Source: Nocardioides sp. Root122
Lineage (GTDB): Bacteria; Actinomycetota; Actinomycetes; Propionibacteriales; Nocardioidaceae
Assembly (NCBI RefSeq): GCF_001425025.1
Contig: NZ_LMDE01000014.1
Span: 124,001-188,000 of the forward strand
DNA: 64,000 bases
Reading direction: 5' to 3'
This document shows, piece after piece, positions 8,822-16,911 of the stretch; within the stretch, counting starts at the first letter, position 1; each line of letters opens with the position of its first letter. A program made the position numbers and the translations under genes. The notes beneath the pieces were generated by a model. That model saw only the letters and a list, made by a program, of their open reading frames with translations, was not told where the DNA came from and made no database searches.

Positions 8822-10005
8822 CGCGGTTCCTGGCCGGCTGGGACGCCCTCGACCCGGCCCTGCGCTGGATGCTGCGGATCAACCTGATCGCGCTCACCGC
8901 CGCGACGACGCTGCTCGCGGCGGCGTACCTCCTCGGCTTCAAGCACACCGCGGTCGAGGTGGACCTGGCGGTGCTGGCGGTGTCGCTCGTGCTGATGCTG
9001 GTGACCCCGCCGCTCTCGAAGCGCTACGGCGCCACGGCCGCGATCCTGGGCCTCACCCTCTCGGCGCTGCTCTTCGCCATCGGCGGCACCTGGGCCACAC
9101 CGGTCCTCTCGCCACTGACCGCGCTGCTGACGATGGTGCCGCTGCTGGTGGCCTACCCCTATCTCTCCGCTCGCTGGGTGCACGCGCTGATGGTCGTCGC
9201 GGTGGTGGGCAGCGCCGCGATCGTCGCGCTCGGTGAGTGGCGGCGCGTGGAGAACATCGAGGACCTGTGGTGGGTCAACGCGCTCGTGGTGGCCTCATCG
9301 CTGCCGCCCGGCGTCCTCGTCGTGGTGCTCCTCGTGCGGGGCGCCTACGCCCGCGTCCAGGAGCAGTCCCTCCAGCTGGCCGAGTCGCGCACGCGCATCG
9401 TGGAGGTGGCCGACGCGGCGCGTCGCAGCCTCGAGCGCGACCTCCACGACGGCGCCCAGCAGCGCCTCCTCGCCATGAGCGTCACGATCGAGCGTGCCCG
9501 CAAGGAGCTCGAGGCGGGCCGCCAGGACAGTGCGACCACCCTGCTCGGGCAGCTGTCGGGTGACACGCGGGAGATCCTCGTGGAGCTGCGTGAGCTGGCG
9601 CGCGGGATCTACCCGCCGCTGCTCACCGAGCGAGGGCTCGTCGCGGCGCTCCAGTCGACCGCCCGCCGCTCGACGGTGCCGGTCACCCTCGACGTCGCCG
9701 ACTTCCAGCGACCCAGCCGCCAGGTGGAGGCGGCCGCCTACTTCTGCATCCTCGAGGCGCTGACCAACGCCGCCAAGCACGCCGGCGCCACCGAGGTGCT
9801 GGTGACGGTCCGTGGGCTGCCCCACCTGTCGTTCAGCGTGTCCGACGACGGCAGTGGCTTCGACCACGCGCTGGTCGCGGCCGGCGGCCTGCTGGGCATG
9901 GAGGCGCGCGTCGCCGCCGCCGGCGGCACGCTCCGCCTGGAGAGCGCGCCCGGGCGCGGGACGACGGTCCGCGGTGAGTTCCCGCCACTGGACTCCGCGG
10001 GTTAA
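8818..10005 (+). CDS. sensor histidine kinase, NarL-partner (HisKA_3) type
   Basis: A 395-residue kinase. About six hydrophobic helices fill residues 15-190. The HisKA_3 phospho-acceptor helix follows (SLERDLHDGAQQRLLAM, His near residue 210), then a HATPase domain with the N box EALTNAAKHA, G1 box SDDGSGF and the GLLGMEARV segment. It should phosphorylate the preceding response regulator. There is no recognisable extracellular sensor domain, so a membrane or intramembrane signal is likely. Its TAA stop codon lies inside the operator of the downstream carboxylase operon. Confidence 0.92.
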   Translation: MTRFLAGWDALDPALRWMLRINLIALTAATTLLAAAYLLGFKHTAVEVDLAVLAVSLVLMLVTPPLSKRYGATAAILGLTLSALLFAIGGTWATPVLSPLTALLTMVPLLVAYPYLSARWVHALMVVAVVGSAAIVALGEWRRVENIEDLWWVNALVVASSLPPGVLVVVLLVRGAYARVQEQSLQLAESRTRIVEVADAARRSLERDLHDGAQQRLLAMSVTIERARKELEAGRQDSATTLLGQLSGDTREILVELRELARGIYPPLLTERGLVAALQSTARRSTVPVTLDVADFQRPSRQVEAAAYFCILEALTNAAKHAGATEVLVTVRGLPHLSFSVSDDGSGFDHALVAAGGLLGMEARVAAAGGTLRLESAPGRGTTVRGEFPPLDSAG

Positions 10006-10017
10006 CGATCGCTAACC
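10000..10017. promoter_or_regulatory. operator and promoter of the leucine-degradation operon
   Basis: The site GGTTAAC-N5-CTAACC matches the tetR operator in all 13 non-spacer positions. It overlaps the -10 box TAACCT (10013-10018), which lies six bases before the GTG start of the carboxylase beta gene. The operon therefore appears leaderless and TetR-controlled. The kinase stop codon lies within the left half-site. Confidence 0.75.
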
Positions 10018-10024
10018 TGAGGCG

Positions 10025-11623
10025 GTGTCCGAGCCCCAGACGTCACCCACCATGCGCGAGCTCGTCGACGACCTGCGCGCCCGGCTGGCCCGGGTCCGCC
10101 AGGGCGGGTCGGAGAGCGCGCGCCGCAAGCACACCGACCGCGGCAAGCTGCTGGTCCGCGACCGCGTCGACCGGTTGCTCGACCCCGGCAGCCCGTTCCT
10201 CGAGCTCGCGCCGCTGGCGGCGTACGGCATGTACGGCAGCGGATCGGGGGGAGACGGCGACGACTACGCCGTGCCCAGCGCGAGCATCGTCACCGGCATC
10301 GGCCTGGTCCACGGCCGCCCCGTGATGGTCATCGCCAACGACGCGACCGTGAAGGGCGGCACCTACTACCCGATGACGGTCAAGAAGCACCTGCGTGCCC
10401 AGACCGTGGCTGCCGAGAACCGGCTGCCCTGCATCGCGCTGGTCGACTCCGGTGGCGCCTTCCTCCCGATGCAGGACGAGGTCTTCCCCGACCGCGAGCA
10501 CTTCGGCCGGATCTTCTTCAACCAGGCCAACCTCTCCGCGCAGGGCGTGCCGCAGCTCGCTGCCGTGATGGGCTCGTGCACCGCGGGCGGCGCCTACGTC
10601 CCGGCGATGTCGGACGAGACCGTGATCGTGCGCAACCAGGGCACGATCTTCCTCGGGGGTCCGCCGCTGGTGAAGGCGGCAACCGGTGAGGTCGTGAGCG
10701 CGGAGGACCTCGGCGGCGGCGACGTGCACGCCCGCACCTCGGGCGTGGTCGACCACCTCGCCGAGGACGACGCGCACGCGCTGGCGATCCTGCGCAGCGT
10801 CATCGACACCCTGCCGGCGCCGGAGCCGTCCCGCGTCGACCCGGCCTCGGTCGAGGAGCCGCACGAACCGCCGGAGTCGCTCTACGACGTCGTGCCCACC
10901 GACACCCGTACGCCCTACGACGTGCGCGAGGTGCTCCGGCGCCTCGTCGACGGCAGCCGCTTCCACGAGTTCAAGAAGCTCTACGGCGACACGCTGGTGT
11001 GCGGCTTCGCGCGCATCCACGGCCACGAGGTCGGCATCGTCGCCAACAACGGCATCCTGTTCAGCGAGTCCGCGCTCAAGGGCGCCCACTTCGTCGAGCT
11101 GTGCAACCAGCGCCGGATCCCGCTGGTGTTCCTGCAGAACATCACCGGCTTCATGGTCGGCCGCGAGTACGAGAACAAGGGCATCGCGCGCGACGGCGCG
11201 AAGCTCGTCACGGCGGTCGCGTGCAGCGTGGTGCCGAAGCTCACCGTCGTCATCGGCGGCTCCTTCGGTGCCGGCAACTACGGCATGAACGGCCGGGCCT
11301 ACGACCCGCGGTTCATGTGGATGTGGCCCAACGCGCGCATCTCGGTGATGGGCGGCGAGCAGGCCGCCGGCGTGCTGGCGACCGTGCGCCGCGACGGCCT
11401 CGAGAAGGCCGGCGAGGAGTGGTCGGCCGAGGACGAGGAGGCCTTCAAGGCGCCCATCCGGGAGCAGTACGAGACGCAGGGCTCGCCCTACTACTCGACC
11501 GCCCGACTGTGGGACGACGGCGTGATCGACCCCGCCGACACCCGCCGCGTCCTCGGCATGGCGCTCTCGGTGACCTCCGCGGTCCCGATCCCCGAGCCCA
11601 AGTACGGAATCTTTCGGATGTGA
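10025..11623 (+). CDS. 3-methylcrotonyl-CoA carboxylase beta subunit (carboxyltransferase)
   Basis: A 532-residue carboxyltransferase of the acyl-CoA carboxylase family. The first crotonase-fold half includes NDATVKGGTYYPMTVKKHLR and VDSGGAFLPMQ, and the second half includes the oxyanion segment GGSFGAGNYGMNGRAYDP and WPNARISVMGGEQAAGVL. The spacing and the FLQNITGFMVG motif fit methylcrotonyl-CoA rather than propionyl-CoA carboxylase, and the HMG-CoA lyase gene in the operon supports this. It transfers CO2 from biotin to 3-methylcrotonyl-CoA in leucine degradation (equivalent to LiuB). The GTG start is set by the leaderless promoter. Confidence 0.93.
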   Translation: MSEPQTSPTMRELVDDLRARLARVRQGGSESARRKHTDRGKLLVRDRVDRLLDPGSPFLELAPLAAYGMYGSGSGGDGDDYAVPSASIVTGIGLVHGRPVMVIANDATVKGGTYYPMTVKKHLRAQTVAAENRLPCIALVDSGGAFLPMQDEVFPDREHFGRIFFNQANLSAQGVPQLAAVMGSCTAGGAYVPAMSDETVIVRNQGTIFLGGPPLVKAATGEVVSAEDLGGGDVHARTSGVVDHLAEDDAHALAILRSVIDTLPAPEPSRVDPASVEEPHEPPESLYDVVPTDTRTPYDVREVLRRLVDGSRFHEFKKLYGDTLVCGFARIHGHEVGIVANNGILFSESALKGAHFVELCNQRRIPLVFLQNITGFMVGREYENKGIARDGAKLVTAVACSVVPKLTVVIGGSFGAGNYGMNGRAYDPRFMWMWPNARISVMGGEQAAGVLATVRRDGLEKAGEEWSAEDEEAFKAPIREQYETQGSPYYSTARLWDDGVIDPADTRRVLGMALSVTSAVPIPEPKYGIFRM

Positions 11624-11741
11624 GGCGCGCAGTGACGAGCGAGGAACGAGCGCGTCGCGTGGGCGCGACCAGGTTGAGCAAGCCTCGCGACCGAGGCACG
11701 AGGTCGCGACGGGCGCGTCGAAACCCCCTGATGGGAAAGAT
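11624..11741 (+). repeat. 118-bp spacer with GAGCGAG-type repeat and hairpin
   Basis: A non-coding spacer inside an otherwise tight operon. It is rich in gacgagcgag/gaacgagcg runs and contains an inverted repeat with arms TCGCGACC (11685-11692) and GGTCGCGA (11702-11709). Similar GAGCG-rich segments occur at about 24110-24240, 38900 and 47040. Such sequences are common between genes in high-GC actinobacteria and have no known function. Confidence 0.5.
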
Positions 11742-13664
11742 GTGATGAGAACTCTTCTGATCGCCAACCGCGGCGAGATCGCGATCCGCGTGATGCGTAC
11801 GGCGAAGCGGCTCGGCTGGCAGACCGTCGCCATCCACACCGACCAGGACGCCGACGCGCCGCACGTGCGGGCCGCCGGCCGCGCGGCCGCGGTGTCGTCG
11901 TACCTCGACATCGACGCGGTGGTGGCGGCCGCCCGGGAGACCGGCGCCACGCACGTCCACCCGGGCTACGGCTTCCTGTCCGAGCGCGCGCCGTTCGCGC
12001 GGGCGCTGGCAGAGGCGGGCATCACGCTCGTCGGTCCGAGCGCCGAGGTGATGGACGCGATGGGCCGCAAGGACGCCGCGCGCGAGATCGCGGTGACCGC
12101 CGGGGTGCCGGTGGTGCCGTCGTACGCCCTCGACGCCGACCCGGCGTCCTTCGCCTACCCCGTCCTCGTCAAGGCCGCTGCCGGCGGTGGCGGCAAGGGC
12201 ATGCGCGTCGTCCGGACCGCGGCCGAGCTGCCCGAGGCGATGGCGGCCGCGGCGCGCGAGGCGGCGAGCTCCTTCGGCGACGACACGCTGCTGATCGAGA
12301 AGTACGTCGAGTCCGGCCGCCACATCGAGGTGCAGGTCCTCGGCGACACCCACGGCCACGTGCTGCACTTCTTCGAGCGCGACTGCTCCACGCAGCGGCG
12401 CCACCAGAAGGTGCTCGAGGAGGCGCCCGCACCGACGATCTCCGAGGCGCAGCGGGAGTCGATCACCTCGGCCGCGGTCGCCCTCGCCCAGCAGGTGTCG
12501 TACACCAACGCCGGCACCGTGGAGTTCCTGCTCGACAACGCGACGGGCGAATTCTACTTCCTGGAGATGAACACCCGGCTCCAGGTCGAGCACCCCGTGA
12601 CCGAGGAGGTCACCCGGGTGCAGACGGATCGGGGCCGGGAGCGGGTCGACCTCGTCGAGCTGCAGCTGCGGGTCGCCACCGGCGAGCCGCTCGACATCGA
12701 CCAGGCCGACGTGACGCTGGAGGGCCACGCCATCGAGGCCCGGGTCTACGCCGAGGACTCCTTCAACGGCTTCCTGCCGCAGGCCGGGCGCACCTCCATC
12801 GTGCGGTGGGCGAGCAGCGTCCGCGTCGACCACGCCCTCGAGCCGAAGCAGGAGGTCAGCACCTCCTACGACCCGATGCTCGGCAAGGTCATCGCCTGGG
12901 GCCCGGACCGCGAGAGCGCCCGCGCGGCGCTGGTGGCGGCGCTCGACGAGACCGCCGTCCTCGGCATCACCACCAACACCGGCTTCCTGCGCGCGCTCGC
13001 CGCCTCCGACGAGTTCCGCGACGCGACCATCGACACCGCCTGGCTCGACCGCCACGAGGTCCCGGCGCCCGACGCCGGACTCGCGCGCGTCTTCGGCGCC
13101 TGGACCGAGGTGCTGCTCGACACGGCCTCCGACCGCGCCGGCACCGGGCCGTGGCAGGCCGACGGCTGGCGGATGGGCGCCGACCCGGCGCCCGCCACGG
13201 TCGCCCTGGGTGACGACCTGATGGTGGTCGACCGCGCGCGGGGCCGGGTCACCGGCGGCGGGCGGAGTCACGACGTACGCATGGTCGACGCCGCGGACCA
13301 CGCCGTCCACCTGCTCGTCGACGGTGTCGCCGAGCACGCGGTCCTCGACGTGCAGCGTGACGCCGTCGACGTCGTGCACCGGGGCCAGCGGTGGGTGTGG
13401 GAGCGACCCGACCCGTTCAGCGACCACGCCGCGTCCGCCGGTGACGGCACCCTCGTGGCGCCGATGCCCGGCACCGTCCTGGCGGTCAACGTCGCCGAGG
13501 GGCAGGTCGTGGCCGAGGGTGAGACGCTGGGGGTGATGGAGGCGATGAAGATGGAGCTCGCGCTCAAGGCACCCTTCGCCGGGGCGGTCACCACGGTCGG
13601 TGCCTCGCCCGGTGACCTCGTCAAGCTCGGCGCCGTGCTCTTCGTGGTGGAGGCGGACGCATGA
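11742..13664 (+). CDS. 3-methylcrotonyl-CoA carboxylase alpha subunit (biotin carboxylase and carrier)
   Basis: A 640-residue protein with an ATP-grasp biotin carboxylase domain (residues 1-450) and a C-terminal biotinyl domain. Visible motifs are the glycine-rich ATP loop KAAAGGGGKGMRVV near residue 150, the catalytic EMNTRLQVEHPVTEE near 275, and the biotinylation site EAMKMEL near 600. It carboxylates its own biotin with ATP and bicarbonate (equivalent to LiuD). Oddity: directly after VTEEVT the usual two residues before DLVELQ are replaced by RVQTDRGRERV, about nine extra residues beside the active site. The stop codon overlaps the next start (ATGA). Confidence 0.93.
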   Translation: MMRTLLIANRGEIAIRVMRTAKRLGWQTVAIHTDQDADAPHVRAAGRAAAVSSYLDIDAVVAAARETGATHVHPGYGFLSERAPFARALAEAGITLVGPSAEVMDAMGRKDAAREIAVTAGVPVVPSYALDADPASFAYPVLVKAAAGGGGKGMRVVRTAAELPEAMAAAAREAASSFGDDTLLIEKYVESGRHIEVQVLGDTHGHVLHFFERDCSTQRRHQKVLEEAPAPTISEAQRESITSAAVALAQQVSYTNAGTVEFLLDNATGEFYFLEMNTRLQVEHPVTEEVTRVQTDRGRERVDLVELQLRVATGEPLDIDQADVTLEGHAIEARVYAEDSFNGFLPQAGRTSIVRWASSVRVDHALEPKQEVSTSYDPMLGKVIAWGPDRESARAALVAALDETAVLGITTNTGFLRALAASDEFRDATIDTAWLDRHEVPAPDAGLARVFGAWTEVLLDTASDRAGTGPWQADGWRMGADPAPATVALGDDLMVVDRARGRVTGGGRSHDVRMVDAADHAVHLLVDGVAEHAVLDVQRDAVDVVHRGQRWVWERPDPFSDHAASAGDGTLVAPMPGTVLAVNVAEGQVVAEGETLGVMEAMKMELALKAPFAGAVTTVGASPGDLVKLGAVLFVVEADA

Positions 13665-14593
13665 GCGGGCTGCCGATGCAGGTCCGCGCCGACGGCCTGC
13701 CCGAGCGGGTGACGATCTACGAGGTCGGTCCCCGCGACGGCCTGCAGAACGAGAAGGCGATCGTCCCCGTCGAGGTCAAGGCCGAGTTCGTACGCCGCCT
13801 CGTGTCCGCCGGGCTCCCGATGGTCGAGGCGACCAGCTTCGTCCACCCGACGTGGGTCCCACAGCTCGCGGACGCCGCCGAGCTGATGGCCGACCTCGGC
13901 GAGCAGGGCCGGCACCTCCCCGTCCTGGTGCCCAACGAGCGCGGCCTCGACCGGGCCCTCGAGCTCGGGCTGGAGCACATCGCGATCTTCGGCAGTGCGA
14001 CCGAGACCTTCGCGACCAAGAACCTCAACCGCACCTTCGACGAGCAGTTCGCGATGTTCGAGCCGACCGTGGCGCGTGCCCGCGAGGCCGGCATGGACGT
14101 GCGCGCCTACGTCTCGATGTGCTTCGGCGACCCGTGGGAGGGCGCCGTCCCGATCGACCAGGTCGTGACCGCCGGCACCCGGCTCCTCGACCTCGGAGCC
14201 AGCCAGCTCAGTCTCGGTGACACCATCGGCGTCGCGACGGCCGGGCACGTGAAGGCCCTCGTCGCGGCCTTCGCCGAGGCGGGCGTCGGCACCGACCGGC
14301 TCGCCATGCACTTCCACGACACCTACGGCCAGGCCCTCGCCAACACCTTCGCCGCGCTGCAGGAGGGGATCACCACCTTCGACGCGAGCGCCGGTGGGCT
14401 GGGCGGCTGCCCCTACGCCAAGTCGGCCACCGGCAACCTCGCCACCGAGGACCTCGTGTGGATGCTGACCGGCCTGGGGATCGACCACGGCGTCGACCTC
14501 GACGCCGTGGTGGGCACCAGCGTGTGGATGGCCGGACAGCTCGGCCGCCCCAGCCCGAGTGCCGTCGTACGCGCCCTCGGCTCGGCCGGGTAG
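13661..14593 (+). CDS. hydroxymethylglutaryl-CoA lyase
   Basis: A 310-residue TIM-barrel lyase of the HMGL-like family that splits HMG-CoA into acetoacetate and acetyl-CoA, the last step of leucine degradation (equivalent to LiuE). The N-terminal catalytic motif EVGPRDGLQNE is at about residues 22-32, the metal ligands appear in LAMHFHDTYG near 210, and the C-terminal active-site cysteine loop GGLGGCPYAKSATGN is near 245. It is translationally coupled to the alpha subunit. Its TAG stop codon lies in the family T palindrome. Confidence 0.95.
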   Translation: MSGLPMQVRADGLPERVTIYEVGPRDGLQNEKAIVPVEVKAEFVRRLVSAGLPMVEATSFVHPTWVPQLADAAELMADLGEQGRHLPVLVPNERGLDRALELGLEHIAIFGSATETFATKNLNRTFDEQFAMFEPTVARAREAGMDVRAYVSMCFGDPWEGAVPIDQVVTAGTRLLDLGASQLSLGDTIGVATAGHVKALVAAFAEAGVGTDRLAMHFHDTYGQALANTFAALQEGITTFDASAGGLGGCPYAKSATGNLATEDLVWMLTGLGIDHGVDLDAVVGTSVWMAGQLGRPSPSAVVRALGSAG

Positions 14594-14651
14594 TCCGGTG
14601 GCGAACGGTCGTCACGACCGCCCGACGGCAGCCACGTCCCACTGGACGACC
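14589..14651. repeat. 63-bp palindromic repeat, family T copy 2
   Basis: This aligns without gaps over 63 bp with the repeat at 2457-2519 read on the minus strand. Shared blocks are GGTAGTCC-R-GTGG at the left end, the inner AACGGTCGTC, and CCCACTGGAC at the right end. As in copy 1, the left end spans a TAG stop codon, here of the HMG-CoA lyase gene. The arms are one or two bases less perfect than in copy 1. Confidence 0.7.
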
Positions 14652-14674
14652 CCGACTCGGGCACAATCAGCGCC

Positions 14675-15760
14675 ATGACCCGCGTCGTCCACCTCCACAT
14701 CGGGGCACCCAAGACCGGGACGACCTACCTCCAGGACCGGCTGGACCTGAACCGCGCCTCCCTGGCGCGGCACGGCGTGGTCATCCCGGCACCGCGGTCG
14801 GGGCACTCCGACATGTTCCACTTCCGCGCCGCGCTGGACCTGCTCGACCAGGACTGGGGTGGCACCCCCGGCCACGCCCACGGCTCCTGGGACGCGATGG
14901 TGCGCCGGGTCAACCGCGCCGACGGCACCGTGGTGATCAGCCACGAGATCCTCGCCGGCGCGAAGCCCGACAAGATCGCCAAGGCGATGAACGACCTCGC
15001 CGGCAACGAGGTCCACGTCGTCTACTCCGCGCGCGACCTCGGCCGCCAGCTGCCGGCGGCGTGGCAGGAGTCCATCAAGCAGGGGCGCAAGTGGCCCTTC
15101 AAGCGCTTCCTGACCAAGGTCGAGCGCGGACAGACGTGGTTCTTCAACGCGATGGACCTGCCGCGGGTGCTGTCGCAGTGGGGCGCCAAGCTGCCGCCGG
15201 AGCGCGTCCACGTCGTCACCGTCCCGCACGACCGCGGCCCCAACGGCGACGAGCTGTGGCTGCGGTTCTGCCGCGCCTTCGGCATCGACCCGGCGTGGGC
15301 GCCGCTCGACTCCGAGCGTGACAACCGCTCCCTCGGCATCGCCGAGACGTCGCTGCTGCGCAAGCTCAACCGGCGCCTCGAGCTCGGGGTGCGGCGCGAG
15401 CCGGTCTACGACAACCTCATCCGCGAGCAGCTCGCCCAGGAGGTGCTGGTCTCCCGGGAGGCGATCCCGGTCCGGCTGCCGCCCGACCGCTACGACTTCG
15501 CCGAGCAGCAGGCCGAGCGCTGGATCGAGTGGATCAAGGGCAGCGGCGTCGACGTCATCGGCGACGTGGACGACCTGCGTCCGCGCCGGCCCGCCGAGGG
15601 TGTGGAGTGGCGCAACCCCGACCGGGTCCGGGCCAAGCTCGAGCTCGGCGCGGCCCTCGACGCGCTGACGGTGATGACGCAGGAGGCCGCCAACCGCGCC
15701 ACGGCCGACACGGTGGGCGCTCGGCTGCGCGACACCGCCCGCCGGCTGCGCGACCGTTGA
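14675..15760 (+). CDS. sulfotransferase-like protein A
   Basis: A 361-residue protein with the two PAPS-binding signatures of sulfotransferases: the 5'-phosphosulfate loop HIGAPKTGTTYLQ at residues 8-20 and the 3'-phosphate motif VVYSARDLGRQ near residue 113. It probably transfers sulfate to a cell-surface glycan or lipid; the acceptor is unknown. It is clearly paralogous to the third gene of this operon (shared SHEI, AxWQExxK, LPPERVHxVTVP and SLG-x-ETSLLR segments). A CACAAT -10 box lies seven bases before the ATG. It overlaps the next gene by four bases (TTGA). Confidence 0.85.
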   Translation: MTRVVHLHIGAPKTGTTYLQDRLDLNRASLARHGVVIPAPRSGHSDMFHFRAALDLLDQDWGGTPGHAHGSWDAMVRRVNRADGTVVISHEILAGAKPDKIAKAMNDLAGNEVHVVYSARDLGRQLPAAWQESIKQGRKWPFKRFLTKVERGQTWFFNAMDLPRVLSQWGAKLPPERVHVVTVPHDRGPNGDELWLRFCRAFGIDPAWAPLDSERDNRSLGIAETSLLRKLNRRLELGVRREPVYDNLIREQLAQEVLVSREAIPVRLPPDRYDFAEQQAERWIEWIKGSGVDVIGDVDDLRPRRPAEGVEWRNPDRVRAKLELGAALDALTVMTQEAANRATADTVGARLRDTARRLRDR

Positions 15761-16911
15761 GCGGGCGCGCGCAGAGCTGGGTCGCCCACCTGCGCCAGGG
15801 CGGTACGACGCCGTGGCTCGCGTGGCGCGGCGACCCGTCGTCCGACCGGGCCGGTGACGGTGTCCTGCCGGGCGCCCAGCAGCTCGAGCTGCTGCGCCGG
15901 ATCAACCTCGCGCGCGAGTCGGGTGCGCAGCCCCGTGCCCGCCACGACCGTGAGGGCACCCGGCTCGCCGACCGGGTTCTCGCCGCACCGGCCGCCGGGC
16001 GCGGCAAGGCCGACCTGCCCCTCGTCGGGGTGGAGACCCCGGCCTTCGGCCCGCAGCCGGTCGACCCGGCCACGGTGGGTGCCCACGAGCTGCTCCGCGT
16101 CGCGAGCGTGCTCCTCGCCGACGACCTGGTCGCCCTCGGTCCCGACCCGGTCCGCACCGCCTGGGCCCGCCCCTGGCGGTTGCGCTTCCGGCTCGTCGGC
16201 GACCCCGTCCTCGTCGCCGGGTGGCGGGAGGACCTGGCCTCCCGCGGTCGACCCGAGGGCGGACCCCGGCCCTTCGTCGTCGCCGTCGGCCGGCCCCTCG
16301 ACGAGCTCCTGGCCCACACCTGGACCCAGCGCTGCTTCGAGACCGGCAGCACGCCGTGGGTGGAGTGGCTGCGCTTCTGGCGCGAGCGCGACCAGCTGCC
16401 CGCCCGCGCCGACCTCCCCGCGAGCGTCCGGCGCTGGCACGCACGGCGGCCCCTCGTCCGTATCGTCACCGACCTCGACCGGCTGCCCAGGCAGCTCGGC
16501 GTACGCCGCCTGCCCGCGGTGCGGGTTCCCGGGGCCGACCAGGCCGAGCTGGCCCGCCGCATCGCCGCGGTCGTCGGCATCCGGGTCCCTGCGGAGGAGC
16601 GCCCGGCCCTGATGCGCACCCTCCAGCGCCGGATCCCCGACACCGGCACCGACCCGGTCGTCGTGCCCGCGCGTGAGCGGGAGTGGGTCGCGGCGTCCGC
16701 GGCACGCACGACGCGGGAGGTCCGCCGCGCTGGCTACGCTGTCGTCGGCGACCTCGCCGGGCTCGCACCACGGACCGAGACGCCCGCCGCGACCGGCGCG
16801 GGCGCCGCGGACCAGCAGGTGCTGGACCTGGCGATCCGCATGGTCGTGGATCCCGGCTGGCGCACGGTCGGCCACCCGAGGGCCGGAGCAGAGAGGAGCG
16901 TGGAGCAGTGA
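15757..16911 (+). CDS. divergent, probably inactive sulfotransferase paralogue
   Basis: A 384-residue protein not recognised as a family by itself. The TTG start overlaps the upstream stop codon (TTGA). Reading it against its two neighbours suggests the same fold in the same order: GGTTPWLAW where they have GxPKTGTxYLQ, VVAVGRPLDELLAHTWTQ where they have the SxRDLxRQxPAxWQE helix, then a VRVPGADQAELARRIAAVVGI strand-helix and a C-terminal AGYAVVGDLAGLAP matching their GVDVIGDVDDLRP. Both PAPS-binding motifs are lost, so it may be a non-catalytic partner. This is my alignment by eye and needs a profile search. Confidence 0.6.
   Translation: MSGRAQSWVAHLRQGGTTPWLAWRGDPSSDRAGDGVLPGAQQLELLRRINLARESGAQPRARHDREGTRLADRVLAAPAAGRGKADLPLVGVETPAFGPQPVDPATVGAHELLRVASVLLADDLVALGPDPVRTAWARPWRLRFRLVGDPVLVAGWREDLASRGRPEGGPRPFVVAVGRPLDELLAHTWTQRCFETGSTPWVEWLRFWRERDQLPARADLPASVRRWHARRPLVRIVTDLDRLPRQLGVRRLPAVRVPGADQAELARRIAAVVGIRVPAEERPALMRTLQRRIPDTGTDPVVVPAREREWVAASAARTTREVRRAGYAVVGDLAGLAPRTETPAATGAGAADQQVLDLAIRMVVDPGWRTVGHPRAGAERSVEQ

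Noticed and set aside
11866..11890. A GCACGTGCGG match inside the carboxylase alpha gene as another family R palindrome
   Set aside because: It is in conserved coding sequence and no second CACGTG end occurs 53 bases away.
10043..11950. A 635-codon frame antisense to the carboxylase beta gene
   Set aside because: Shadow of a well-conserved gene.
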